From: Chitinophaga sedimenti
GTDB taxonomy: Bacteria > Bacteroidota > Bacteroidia > Chitinophagales > Chitinophagaceae
NCBI RefSeq assembly: GCF_023156195.1
Contig: NZ_JAKUKA010000001.1
Location: forward strand, 4,836,001-4,900,000
Direction: 5' to 3'
DNA: 64,000 bases
Shown: piece after piece, positions 36,533-46,562 of the stretch
Numbering within the stretch: the first letter of the stretch is position 1
Layout of the letters: each line of letters begins with the position of its first letter
Position numbers and translations under genes: made by a program
Notes under the pieces: generated by a model
Databases searched by the model: none
Seen by the model: only the letters and a program-made list of their open reading frames with translations
Told to the model about the DNA's origin: nothing

Positions 36533-39392
36533 TTAACCTCTGCGGAACCCTCCGCCACCATTACCACCCTGGAAGCCGCCACCACCGGGGAACCCACCTC
36601 CACGACGGAATTCGCCACCAGGAGGCATTCCTTCCATACCGCGGCCACGACCACGGCCACCACCAAACTTCCCGAACACGTAGGTAAAGTTCAGCATGAA
36701 GTATCGTTGCAGTACAATACTGCGCGTATCGTTGATGATACCGCTGCTTACCGAACGGGAGATCGCGTTGTTCTGACGCAACAGGTCAAACACCTGCGCT
36801 TTAATTTCTCCTTTCTTGTTCTTGAACAGCTGTTTTGACACAAACCCGTTTACCATGGTGTAATCCAGGTCCAGGTCCTTACCACGACCGCGGTTAGCAG
36901 AGTAGTCGATATCCGCGCCAATCCGGAAGCCCAGTGGCAGGTTCACGTTCACGTCAAGCGAGTAACCGAAGTCGTAGAAGTTGGTATTGCCGCTGCTCTT
37001 TTGCTTGGCAGAAACGGAGTCGCCACTTATCCGCGCCGCTGTGTAGTTAATATAGGTTGCAGCCGATACATCAAACAATTCTTTAAAGAAATAGCTGAGA
37101 CTCAACCTTTCACCTGCCGTAATATTTTTGGTGAACACCTTGTTTTCGTCTGTGAAGCTAATCGCACGGCTATAACCTACAGACGTGTTGGTATTTAATG
37201 ATGTTTTCTTATTGAAGAGAGGAATCGTGTTAGACACGTTTGCGCCAAGATTGTAATTACCGCTGGCCACGTTTACATAGCGGGCGTCCGTTTTACCGGT
37301 AGAGTCCTGGAACACAGAAGAATACACGATCTGGTTCTGTATATAACTCGCATTCAGGTTCGCAAACATGCCGCTCATTTTAGCAGGATCAAATGCCCGG
37401 AAGCTACCCTGGAAACTATGCGTGAACGAGGGGTTTAGGTCCGGGTTACCATGCAGGATGTACAACACGTTGGTAGAATCCGGCACCGGCGCCAGCTGGT
37501 TCATGCTCGGTTGCTGCGTTTGACCACGATAATTAAAACGAAGACGTCTGTTACGGTCGAAGTTATAGTTAAACCGTGCTTCCGGCGCAAAGTTCAATGT
37601 ATTCTGTTTGGTCAGGTTCGATTTCGTCAGGTTGTTGCTTTCCTGGTCGTTAATCTGAAACCGGCCGCCCAGCGTATAATCATATTTCAGTTTCTGGGTA
37701 CGGATAGCGATACTCGCCTGCTGGTTCGAAAACACGTTGCGGAATAGGTTCGTCTGCGCCTCATCCATCAGGTCGTATTTATCGGTAATCGGGTTATACT
37801 GGTAGGTAGTACGATCATTATCGGAAATATTATTGCGGTAAGAGTAGTTCAGTTCCAGGTAACGGTCTTTAAAGATCGGCTCCGTGTAATCTACCCTAAC
37901 ACTATAGTTTTTAGAAGTATTGTCTGTGATCGCCAGCTGGTCGGTGTAACGGGTACTGTCCAGCAGGTAATACCGCGCAATACCATCAGTGAACTGGTCC
38001 TGGTCGTTGCCGGTAAAACCGAGCCCGAACGTAGCACTGATGGAGCGGCCTTTTTTCCGGAACTTTTTACGCAGCTGTATATCGCCACTCAGATCCGGGC
38101 GAACGCCCTCGTTGTTATTCTGGCGGGTACTGGTTGTCATCAGTTTATCGTCCGACTGTATCAGCCGGTTATTGCCCATTGACCAATTATCCTGCGTATT
38201 ATAAGTGAAAGAAGGGTTGATGATCACGGAGTGAAAGGAGTCGATATCCCATTCGATACGTGCTGTTACCCGGTGGTTCAGGTTTTTGGTGTTACCGGTC
38301 GAGGTGTCGTACGTGATCTGGTTTACCGGGTTACGGATTACCTCTCTGCGGGACCATGAGCCGGTTTCTCTTTTCACGCTGTTTACGAAGTAGTTACCCG
38401 TTACGCGGAACTGTTTGCGTTTACCCCATTCGTCGGTAAAATTCACACCCACGTTCCAGTTGGAAGAAATGCCGTTGCCTCCATTTCCACGACCGCCGCC
38501 ACCGCCACGACCGCCGCCACCGCCGAAGTTAAACTGGTCGGTAAAGCTGAATCCCATATTGTTTACGTTATTAGCCCCGGCGAGAACAGATATTTTACGG
38601 ATGTTTTTGAAGTTGTTGAAACTGCCGTTAAAACCGTAACGTTCGTCGGTGCCGTAACCGGCCGTACCCCGTCCGAAAATACCTTTCCTTTTATCCTGCT
38701 TAATGGTAATGTTGATAATTTTTTCTATTTCTCCGTCATTAACACCGGTAAATTCGGCCTGATCCGATTTTTTATCGATCAGCTGTACCTTGTCAATGAT
38801 GTCTGCCGGCAGGTTGCGGGTAGCCAGTTTCGGGTCATTCCCGAAGAATGGCTTACCGTCAACGTACACTTTAGTCACGGTTTCGCCGTTCGCTTTGATG
38901 CCGCCGTCTTTATCCACTACCACACCCGGCAGTTTTTTCAACAGGTCTTCGGTGAGCGCGTTTTCCCTTGTTTTAAAAGAACCCGCGTTAAACTCCAGCG
39001 TATCCTGTTTTATTAATGGGCGGCACCTGTCCGGCGATCTCCACGCCGCCGAGCGATACCCCTTTCTGTTCCAGTGCAACACCGCCGATGTCCACTATTT
39101 TCGCTGAATCACCAATGTTGATGGCTTTATAAAAACCCTGGTAACCAATGTAAGTGATAAACAACTGGTACTTACCGGGATCAATTCCCTGTATATCAAA
39201 CGCGCCGTTTTTGTCGGCAAATGCAGAGGCTTCGATGGAAGAATCTTTTGCTAACAACAGCGCCACAGTGGCGCCAGGCAACAGTTCTTTGGTTGTTTTG
39301 TCGGAAATCACGCCCTTTACGCGTCCTTTCGACTGCGCCATGGCCGTTACGGTGAATAATGCGAATAAGAGTGTAAAAATTGATCTTTTCAT
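36533..39392 (-). CDS. Large outer-membrane beta-barrel (TonB-receptor-like) protein
   Basis: About 952 residues. A signal peptide (MKRSIFTLLFALFTVTAMAQ) leads to a CarboxypepD-like domain (GRVKGVISDKTTKELLPGAT), then a plug-like region (LLKKLPGVVVDKDGGIKANG, VTKVYVDGKPFFGNDP) and a long barrel. Two Gly/Arg-rich tracts stand out: an internal run (~residues 290-305) and the C-terminus ending GGGGFRRG. It resembles outer-membrane beta-barrel family proteins whose partner is a GLPGLI protein; here that gene lies 82 nt upstream. The frame breaks near 39015 by one extra C. The cargo is unknown. Confidence 0.85.
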
Positions 39393-39474
39393 ACAAGGGA
39401 TTGAGCTGTAATTCTAATAAGTTGATCTTTTAGCCTTACGTTCGAGATAAGTGTTGCTTATAATGGTTCGTTGG

Positions 39475-40303
39475 TTACTGTTGCTGTTTCAGCTGGTCGT
39501 TCTGGAATTTTTCGAAAAGCGCGCGTCGTTTTTCATTCAGGTCTTTCGATTCTACCTTTTCGGCCGTGGCGGGGGCATTACCTCTGCCGGCTGAACGGGT
39601 TTCATCTCTACTTTTTTGCTTCGAAGGAGCGGTTGCTGCTTTCGGCCTGCAGTACAAAACCGCCGCCCGGGGGTACCAGGCCATTAATGGGAGAGAAGGT
39701 TAACGGTATCTCGGTGGTGTACCAGATCGTAAACAATTCATCCTTTAGCTTGGCGGTAGCTTTTTTGCAGCTGTATCCTGCTATCTTCTTCGTTTTTTCT
39801 GTTGGTTTGAAATCCGTTGCTGTTTTAAATGGCTCCGCTGTAAACCATGCTTCCTTTTTTCCACCAGTTGTTTCCAGCACCTGCAGAAATTGTTGTTTCG
39901 AAAGGTCAATATACGTTGCGTTAGTGAATGGCAACTGCGGTAATCCCTGTCCGGCGCCATTAGCTGATGGACGGGCAGAACCGGCTCTTTGCGCGACGAT
40001 TACCTGCGGACCGCCGCTTGGGAGCGGCATTCCGGCTGGCATACCTGCAAATCCGCCCCGCTCGCTGGCCAGTTTCCCGAAAATACCATTGAACGTAAAT
40101 GTCTGGTTAAACGTGATTACATCCAGCGTTTCTACAGATTCGTTGCCGTTGATATTGGTACGGATCATCACCTGGTTGCCGTTGCCGCCTGCTCCCAAAC
40201 GGCTGTTGTTTTCATAGGTAATGACACCGGCTACGTCCCGGGCCTGCACAGAAGCCGCGCCCAGTAAGAGCATAAATGCAGTTTTCACTGTCCTGTTCAT
40301 CAT
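39475..40303 (-). CDS. GLPGLI family protein
   Basis: About 276 residues with a signal peptide (AFMLLLGAASVQA). The family motif appears as SPINGLVPPGGGFVLQAE in place of the canonical GLPGLI, after AGYSCKKATA and FTIWYTTEIPL. GLPGLI proteins are Bacteroidota-specific and often sit beside a large barrel protein, as here. The frame breaks near 39616 (A5 for A6) and 39572 (C5 for C6); the repaired end is a charged helix (SKDLNEKRRALFEKFQNDQL). It is the first gene of the operon with the barrel gene and divergent from the sensor kinase. Confidence 0.82.
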
Positions 40304-40363
40304 ATTAGGTTTTGAATGACGCTACAAATCTCCGGTATAGTTTTTCCCGGCGCGGTTAACAAA

Positions 40364-40475
40364 TCTTATTTACTGTTAATTAATGTTAACAGCTTGATGG
40401 CCGGACTTTTAGCAGGATGTAAGGCAGTTGGCGGGGCTTCGTTAATCTGTCTTATTTACTGTTAATTACTGTTAA
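40364..40475. promoter_or_regulatory. 26-bp direct repeat between the GLPGLI operon and the two-component genes
   Basis: Copies at 40364-40389 and 40450-40475 differ by a single base. Within copy 2 the unit CTGTTAA occurs twice with a 10-bp period (copy 1 has one mismatch), the layout bound by OmpR-type regulators. The sites lie between the divergent starts at 40303 and 40558. Confidence 0.6.
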
Positions 40476-40478
40476 GCA

Positions 40479-40511
40479 TTGGCGTAGCGATACCGCAAAT
40501 GGATAGTTTTG
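40479..40511 (+). promoter_or_regulatory. Promoter of the sensor kinase/regulator operon
   Basis: TTG (40479-40481), 22 nt, then TAGTTTTG (40504-40511). The second CTGTTAA repeat block ends 3 nt before the -33 element, so a bound regulator would touch RNA polymerase. Confidence 0.6.
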
Positions 40512-40557
40512 CAGGAATACGTTCGCCCATGGAGGTAAACGTACTTATCTTGTACTT

Positions 40558-42211
40558 ATGCGATACCGTATCCGGAATATTATCATTTTGATGAGCGTGT
40601 GTATACTTGGCATCTACTGTTTCCAGGGCTACTGGCTATACCGCACTTACCGCATCCGCCAGGAGGAATTTGGCAAGGAGATCAACGACGCGTTGCGCAC
40701 CGCTGTGTTCAATAAGCAGTTTAATGACGTCCGCCGGCTGCTAGGCTTTCGCGACCGCGGCAACGATTACCGCTTTAAAGGGTTTCCGCCGCCGAGCGCC
40801 GAAGATTCGGCCCGCGGCATGGTGGCATTCTACGCCATAAAGGATTCTACAGGCCGCAACTATATGTGGGCCCGACGCAATTCAAAAAGTAAAGTAGCTT
40901 ATCCTAAAAAGACCATGCCTGCCACACGTCACGATTTCACCGATGATGGCCACGGTTTTGGTCCGCCCCCGGACGACACATTTGGCATACACATGAAAGA
41001 AGTACACCTGCGCCTGGAAACAACGGATAGCACAGGCGTAAGCTACACGGATACCACTAATGTCGTTACTATCCGCCGCCATGGCGACGAGCCCGACTTC
41101 CGGGTACCGCAGGGCGATCCACGGACGCTGCGGGTATATGCCGACTCCATGGCCCAGCAGATCTCCGACATGCTCATCCTCAATACGGTATATAAAGAAC
41201 GCTTCTCGCTCCGTCGCCTCGATTCTATTTATCGCCAGGAATTAAAAAACCGGAACATTTACACCGATTTTAAGCTCGATACTTTCCAGATGAACTTTGC
41301 GCACATGAACCGCGATGGTTTCCGCGATTCACTGCGGATGCGCGGTCCTTACCAAACCAGCAAGGTGGCATTTAATCCCTTCGGCAACCAGTTTGTGCAG
41401 GCATCATTTATTGCCGCGGTACCGCACATTCTCCGGCAAATGTTGTGGATACTCGTAGGTTCGCTGGCCCTGTTACTGCTCACCACCACCTGCTTCCTGT
41501 ACATGATGCGCACCATCCTGAAGCAAAAAAGTTATCAGAAGTAAAGAACGATTTTATCAATAATATGACGCATGAGCTGAAAACGCCCATTGCTACTGTA
41601 TATGCAGCGGTGGAAGCCATGCAGAATTTTAACGCGCTGAACGATCAGCGCAAGACCAGTACCTATCTCGATATTTCAAAACAGGAACTGCAACGGTTAT
41701 CCGATCTTGTGGAAAAGGTATTGCACATCGCCGCAGAGGAAAAAGAGGACTTTGACCTGTTCCTCGAAGAGACGGACCTCAACGAAGTCATCGAAAATAC
41801 GATCACCAATCATCAGCTGAAAGCAGGTAAACCTGTTACTTTTCATTTTAAACCGATGGAGCAGCCGGTGATCGTGGCCGACCGTACACACCTGGCCAAC
41901 GCTATCAGCAACCTGGTAGATAATGCCATCAAATATTCAAAGGAAAAAGCCGATATTACTATCACCGCCGAACGCCACCGTAACCGCCTGACGCTCCGTG
42001 TAAAAGACCGGGCATAGGCATTCCGAAACTGTACCGCGATAATATTTTTGAGAAATTTTTCCGCGTGCCTACCGGTAACCTGCATAATGTAAAAGGCTTT
42101 GGTCTTGGGTTAAGTTATGTAAAGAAAATTGTGGATAAGCACCAGGGAACGATTACTGTTTTCAGCGAACCCGATAAGGGGAGCGAGTTTGTAATTGACA
42201 TTCCAGCATAA
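40558..42211 (+). CDS. Sensor histidine kinase
   Basis: About 551 residues: membrane helix 1 (IIILMSVCILGIYCFQGYWL), a ~260-residue periplasmic sensor domain rich in charged residues, membrane helix 2 (MLWILVGSLALLLLTTTCFL), then HisKA with the phospho-acceptor in NNMTHELKTPIATV and HATPase_c with NLVDNAIKYSKE (N box) and GFGLGLSYVKKIVDKHQG (G2). Frames break near 41530 (A6 for A7) and 42013 (G3 for G4). It should phosphorylate the regulator encoded 10 nt downstream. The signal it senses is unknown. Confidence 0.9.
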
Positions 42212-42221
42212 ACCAACAAAG

Positions 42222-42910
42222 ATGAGCGCAAAAGTTTTATTGGTAGAAGATGAATGGCAACTGGGCCAGATTGTACGCGACAGCCTCGAAACCCGCGGTT
42301 ACGACATGCTCTTTGCCACCAACGGCAAAGAAGCACGGCAGTTATACCAGCAGCATAAACCGGACATCATCGTGCTGGACATCATGATGCCCGAAATGGA
42401 CGGCTTCACGCTCACCACCGACATCCGCAAACAGGACAAATTCACGCCGATCATTTTCCTCACCGCCAAATCACAAACCGCCGATGTGGTAAAAGGTTTT
42501 GAACTCGGCGGCAACGACTACCTGAAAAAGCCATTTAGCATGGACGAACTCATTGTCCGCATGAAATCCCTGCTGTCGCGGTTTGGCAACGCCGAAGCCA
42601 GCAGCACACCTGCCGATGATACGATTACGGTAGGGCAGTATGTGTTTAATTACGCCCGTCAAACGCTCACGCGCAACGGACAAACAGAATTCCTCTCACA
42701 CCGCGAGGCCGAAATCCTGCGCCGGCTCTGCCAGCATCGCAACCAGGTGATGGAACGTAAAACTACTTTGCTCGATTTGTGGGGAGACGATAACTTTTTA
42801 ACGCCCGCAGCATGGACGTGTTCATCACCAAACTGCGGCGCTACCTCAAGGAGGATTCGCGTATCCAGATCGTGAACATCCGCGGGGTCGGCTATAAATT
42901 GATTTATTAA
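42222..42910 (+). CDS. OmpR/PhoB-family response regulator
   Basis: About 229 residues. The receiver domain has the acidic pocket (LLVEDEW), phospho-acceptor D53 in IIVLDIMMPEMDG and the switch lysine in PIIFLTAKSQ. The winged-helix DNA-binding domain follows (YARQTLTRNGQTEFLSHREA, then the recognition end DVFITKLRRYL and NIRGVGYKLIY). The frame breaks near 42798 (T5 for T6). The start at 42222 (MSAKVLLVEDE) is the family start. It is the likely binder of the CTGTTAA repeats upstream. Confidence 0.92.
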
Positions 42911-42961
42911 ACGCGTTTGTTTTGTACTCAGCCAGGGGCCTTCCGGAAACTCCGGGGGCCT

Positions 42962-43658
42962 TTATTTTTGCGGCACTTTCTCCATTAATTCTTTCATTTT
43001 GAAGACGTAAGGCCCGAACCCGCGGGTGGCTGTATCCCTCGGACTGCGCGTTATTTTCAGCTTGTACAGGTTTCCTTTTTCGAAAGAAAAGCCGGTAATT
43101 GTGTCCGATAAATTTTCCCAGGGCGCCTGCGGGGCAACCGGCCGGTCGCCATATTGCACCTCGTAACAGATGGATTTGCCGAAGCCGGGCCCAACCTCAC
43201 ATTCACTTTGATTTTTATCCAAACGACAAGGTCCTTCGGCACCGGCGCCGGCTTTTCTCTGGCAACGAGCAACATTTGTTCACTACCGTAGGCATTACCG
43301 GTATAAACCAGCGTGTCCCGCTGCCAAAGGAGCGTCATCGTATCCTTTACCGGGTCGCCGCTGCCTACTTTCACAAGACTAACCATCAGCCGGTTGCTGT
43401 CCAGCGATTGCAGGCTGCCTATCTGGATAAGTTCCGGTGTAAAATTCTGGTAGTCTGTAACGAGGCGTGCTTCGCCGGATTTGGTGAGGGTAAGCCGGAC
43501 GATGGCGCCCGACGCCGGGCTATCTTCATAAAACCCATGCGGCAGCGTATCTGTCTGCAGGACAATACTATCGGCAGCAGTTTCGCCCGGACGTGGCGGA
43601 TTTTCGCAGGCGGCCAGCAATACGGCGGGCAATAACGGGACAGGATGCGGTTGCGCAT
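42962..43658 (-). CDS. Lipoprotein with DUF4377-like C-terminal domain
   Basis: About 232 residues. Repaired, the start reads MRNRILSRLLPAVLLAACEN, a signal peptide with a lipobox. An NlpE-like small beta domain (FYEDSPASGAIVRLTLTKSG, TLLWQRDTLVYTGN) precedes a DUF4377-like domain (ECEVGPGFGKSICYEVQYG, WENLSDTITGFSFEKGNLYK). Breaks lie near 43635 (T2 for T3) and 43215 (A5 for A6). NlpE-like lipoproteins report envelope stress; whether that holds here is inference. Confidence 0.72.
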
Positions 43659-43769
43659 AAAATTGGCGGTTTAATCCACAACAAGTTAAGAAAGTATCCG
43701 TTTAAAAAACCGCCGTGTTAACTTGTGGAATTGTGCGATGCGAGCATCCTTTACCTATACATCCCTGCT

Positions 43770-44408
43770 ATGTCTTTCCAACCCGTGTTTGGTTTTCTTT
43801 TTTGTTTGATGTTTTCGCTGGCAGCCTGCAAGCCGGACAGCCGCGACAAGCCAGGTGCCCTTCCAAAAACGGAAGCGGCCGAACGGAAGCCACTGCGTAA
43901 AATCAACCGCGTTCGTTTGAACGAAAAAGCTGCCGCGCTTAAGGCCTACGCAAAAAATAATGATTATAATACCCACTACGCCCTGCTGATCGACTTCAGC
44001 CTGTTTTCCGGCGCCAAACGCCTGGTATTATACGATCTGCAAAAAGAAAAGATCGTCAGCACCGGACTGGTGGCACACGGCCAGGGCAGTAATTACCTTA
44101 CGGAAGATGTACCGTTTTCCAATGTGGAGGGGAGCCTGTGTTCGTCCAAAGGCCGTTACAAGATTGGCGCGAAGTATTACGGTCGTTTTGGCTGGGCGTA
44201 TAAACTGCACGGACTAAACCCCACAAACAACAATGCTTATAACCGTTTCGTGGTGTTGCATTCGCATGCCTGCGTACCTAATTATGAAAATGAAACAGGC
44301 ATTTGCCGCAGTGATGGCTGTCCGACTTTAAATCCGGCGTACTTTGAGGAAATACAAAGGGTATTGGATAAAGAAAAACGGCCAGTGTTACTGGAAATCT
44401 ATAAATAA
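43770..44408 (+). CDS. L,D-transpeptidase-like (YkuD_2) lipoprotein
   Basis: A 212-residue lipoprotein (lipobox in LMFSLAACKPD). It has ALLIDFSLFSGAKRLVLYDL, then YGRFGWAYKLHGLNPTNNNA, FVVLHSHACVPN and the catalytic cysteine in GICRSDGCPTLNP, the signature of the murein L,D-transpeptidase catalytic-domain family (PF13645). It probably modifies peptidoglycan from the periplasmic face. The start at 43770 gives the signal peptide. The frame is intact; it converges with the YiiX-like gene 6 nt downstream. Confidence 0.88.
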   Translation: MSFQPVFGFLFCLMFSLAACKPDSRDKPGALPKTEAAERKPLRKINRVRLNEKAAALKAYAKNNDYNTHYALLIDFSLFSGAKRLVLYDLQKEKIVSTGLVAHGQGSNYLTEDVPFSNVEGSLCSSKGRYKIGAKYYGRFGWAYKLHGLNPTNNNAYNRFVVLHSHACVPNYENETGICRSDGCPTLNPAYFEEIQRVLDKEKRPVLLEIYK

Positions 44409-44414
44409 TAAAGA

Positions 44415-45035
44415 CTATTTGGCTTCATAAATGGTCTTCAGTAATGTAGACGCGTAAATGCTGGATGGGGCAATCATCTTTTCCGTGAGTGGAATATTAT
44501 TACCATAGCGCTGCTCCATCGTTCGTTTTACAATCTCACTACTAAGATCGTAGCTGCGGAGAGGCTTAGGCTCGCCCAGCTCCAGGCCAGTGCCTTCCTT
44601 ATATATCTTCCACACCAGTTCAGAGCAGTAAATGCGGTCGTCGGACCATTCGAAGTAACTATCGTAGTGTTTGCCTTTGTATTTGCGCCCGGCCATGGCC
44701 ATTTTATTGATCATTGCGGATGTAAGCACAGTCGTGTCTTTAAGGCGCTTTACCACAAAGTGTTGGGGCGAGCGGGCGGCCCAATCTTCCAACGGAGTAT
44801 AAGTTACCGGCTCAATGGCTTCGTACACATAAAGCTTCCCGTCCTGTTTAAACACCATGCCGCAATGCGTCCATACCGAATGTGTAGCCTGGCGGATCGC
44901 CTCACACTGTGGTGAAATGTTGCTTTGGAACACCACATCGCCCTCGCGGATGTCTTTGAATGGAATTTTAGACTGGCAACTGGCGGTTACCGCACAAAAC
45001 AGGATCAAAGCGTGGGAAAACAAGCATTTCATCAT
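44415..45035 (-). CDS. YiiX/YebB-like permuted papain-fold hydrolase
   Basis: A 206-residue secreted protein (MMKCLFSHALILFCAVTASC; a possible lipobox). The circularly permuted NlpC/P60-like fold shows as FKDIREGDVVFQSNISPQCE, WTHCGMVFKQDGKLYVYEAI and the catalytic cysteine in DDRIYCSELVWKIYKEGTG. These enzymes cut amide bonds in lipids or peptides. Upstream lies a nine-base motif (GTTAATGGC at 45054) that recurs before the CAP gene. The frame is intact. Confidence 0.85.
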   Translation of the reverse strand: MMKCLFSHALILFCAVTASCQSKIPFKDIREGDVVFQSNISPQCEAIRQATHSVWTHCGMVFKQDGKLYVYEAIEPVTYTPLEDWAARSPQHFVVKRLKDTTVLTSAMINKMAMAGRKYKGKHYDSYFEWSDDRIYCSELVWKIYKEGTGLELGEPKPLRSYDLSSEIVKRTMEQRYGNNIPLTEKMIAPSSIYASTLLKTIYEAK

Positions 45036-45053
45036 GGGAGGGTGCCGCCAATT

Positions 45054-45395
45054 GTTAATGGCGCTATTTCAAATATCGTTATTAACAATTAAAAAAGAAA
45101 TAGTAAGCCGTATTGACTACCCTTAGGGCATAGATTGCATTATCGTAATGGTTAAAATACTATTCGAGTTATAACAAATTATAATTTGTCGTTATAATTT
45201 TCAAATTTTGATTAATCATCACATTATACCATATCATCATTAACAAAAACCTTTAACAATTTCGAAAATGCTTTACTACAAAGGCTTATCAGCCATTAAC
45301 AAAATTCAGCTAAATAGCCTATCGCTCATGTCGATAGCGCTTGAATATGAAGCCATTAACATCCCACTTAACGCTAATTTTACATTGTTAATGGC
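45054..45395. promoter_or_regulatory. Array of four GTTAATGGC/GCCATTAAC boxes
   Basis: The nine-base motif occurs at 45054-45062 (forward), 45292-45300 and 45352-45360 (reverse, exactly 60 bp apart) and 45387-45395 (forward). They lie between the divergent YiiX-like and CAP genes in a 515-nt AT-rich gap with no other gene, and may be sites of one regulator. Confidence 0.45.
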
Positions 45396-45415
45396 AATTT
45401 AACGAAATGCAGCTC

Positions 45416-45423
45416 TACCTTTG
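45416..45423 (+). promoter_or_regulatory. -7 promoter element for CAP gene 1
   Basis: TACCTTTG fits TAnnTTTG. The last GTTAATGGC box ends 20 bp upstream. The leader to the ATG at 45551 is ~125 nt and can fold: AGGAT/ATCCT outside GACT/AGTC (45441-45473). Confidence 0.55.
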
Positions 45424-45550
45424 TGACGTCAATGAAACATAGGATGGGACTGTAAATCTTAGTCTACGATCCTCTACCTGAGACTTCACATATTTTTTCC
45501 ATCTCCAGTGAAACCTGCCTTTTAAACGCTACGGCTTAAATCATTTACAA

Positions 45551-46089
45551 ATGAAATTATTTTTCAATGGCTTATTGCCAATAGGGATTGCTATGTCTTT
45601 GCTTTTTGCTTCCTGCGCAAAAGAAGCAACAACAGAAATTATCCCCGCTGACGAAGTGGCGGCAAAAGACACCGTTTTCACCATGAAAAATAATATCAAT
45701 AAAGTGGTGCTGGTCGAACTGGTGAACGAGGTCCGCGCAAACGGCTGCAACTGTGGTGGAGTGGAAATGACACCGGTTGGCCCCGTTACCTGGAATCTGA
45801 AGCTGGAACAGGCAGCCTACCTACATGCGCAGGAGATGAGCGACAGCGCTTACTTCAGCCACACTGGCCGCAACGGTTCCAATGCCGGGCAGCGCATCAC
45901 GAACGTCGGGTATAGGTGGGCTGCTTACGGTGAAAACCTGGCCCTGGGCGTAATGAACGAACAACAAGTAATGGCCGGCTGGTTAAACAGCCCCACCCAC
46001 TGCCGGGTTTAATGAACGCCCGTTATAAAGAAATGGGAGCTGCGCTTACAGGCAACTTTTGGGCACAGGAATTCGCCGAACCGAAATAA
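45551..46089 (+). CDS. CAP-domain (SCP/PR1) lipoprotein 1
   Basis: About 179 residues with a lipobox (LLFASCAKE). The CAP fold shows as LVNEVRANGCNCGGVEM, VTWNLKLEQAAYLHAQEMSD, YFSHTGRNGSNAGQRI, RWAAYGENLALG and (after repair) LMNARYKEMGAAL ... WAQEFA. The Cys pair in GCNCGG is shared with CAP gene 2 and probably forms a disulfide. The frame breaks near 46007 (G3 for G4). CAP proteins bind lipids or act as proteases in other organisms; here no function is known. Its stop is followed by the inverted repeat. Confidence 0.85.
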
Positions 46090-46169
46090 GCATAAACAAA
46101 GGGCTATTCACAACGCCAACGCAGAGATATCTCCAATTCGTTTAATACATACCCTCGATTAACCAAGGC

Positions 46170-46331
46170 GGGGCTCCCCACGACAGTGGCGCTGTAGCGG
46201 CCTCCTTCCGGACCGGATGATCAGTATTAACAAGTGCTTGCCAAAGCGTTATAACGATTTTTCCATATCCCGGTAGTGCAGACTGATCAGTGAATAAGGA
46301 GGCTGCTCCAGCGCCATGAAGGAGCCTCGCT
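46170..46331. repeat. Large imperfect inverted repeat between the CAP genes
   Basis: Arms at 46187-46207 (TGGCGCTGTAGCGGCCTCCTT) and 46296-46316 match in inverted orientation at 19 of 21 bases. Similarity extends outward (GGGGCTCC vs GAGGCTCC) after a 6-nt insert, and TGATCAGT occurs near both inner ends. The core is about 88 nt. It could be a small MITE-like element or a long RNA hairpin; no transposase is nearby. Confidence 0.6.
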
Positions 46332-46409
46332 AATTTTTATAATCCCTTGAACGTGCTTGGATTACGGGCGCGCAATTCTTCGTTAACATCTCTTTAGCAA
46401 TCCTACGGC

Positions 46410-46439
46410 TTGACTTTTCAATTCCCGCAATTACCTTTA
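46410..46439 (+). promoter_or_regulatory. Weak promoter for CAP gene 2
   Basis: TTG (46410-46412), 19 nt, then TACCTTTA (one mismatch to TAnnTTTG). The leader length (~124 nt) is almost the same as for CAP gene 1. CCCAGT/ACTGGG (46527-46559) can pair just before the start. Confidence 0.4.
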
Positions 46440-46562
46440 CATCATCAAACAGTAACCTTGGTTCGATTTTAACCCTTTTTCCTCTGAAATCCTCTCTTAT
46501 AGTTTTACTGATCCTGCTAGGAAAAACCCAGTACCTAAATCGCATACACATTAACTGGGAAT

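Noticed and set aside
38480..38530. Short repeat or CRISPR-like pattern in the barrel gene
   Set aside because: The repeated CCGCCGCCACC units simply encode the Gly/Arg-rich loop in one frame. Spacing is codon-based and there are no spacers.
46330..46551. Minus-strand ORF of 73 codons between the CAP genes
   Set aside because: Composition and residue pattern are those of chance; it overlaps the promoter and leader of CAP gene 2.
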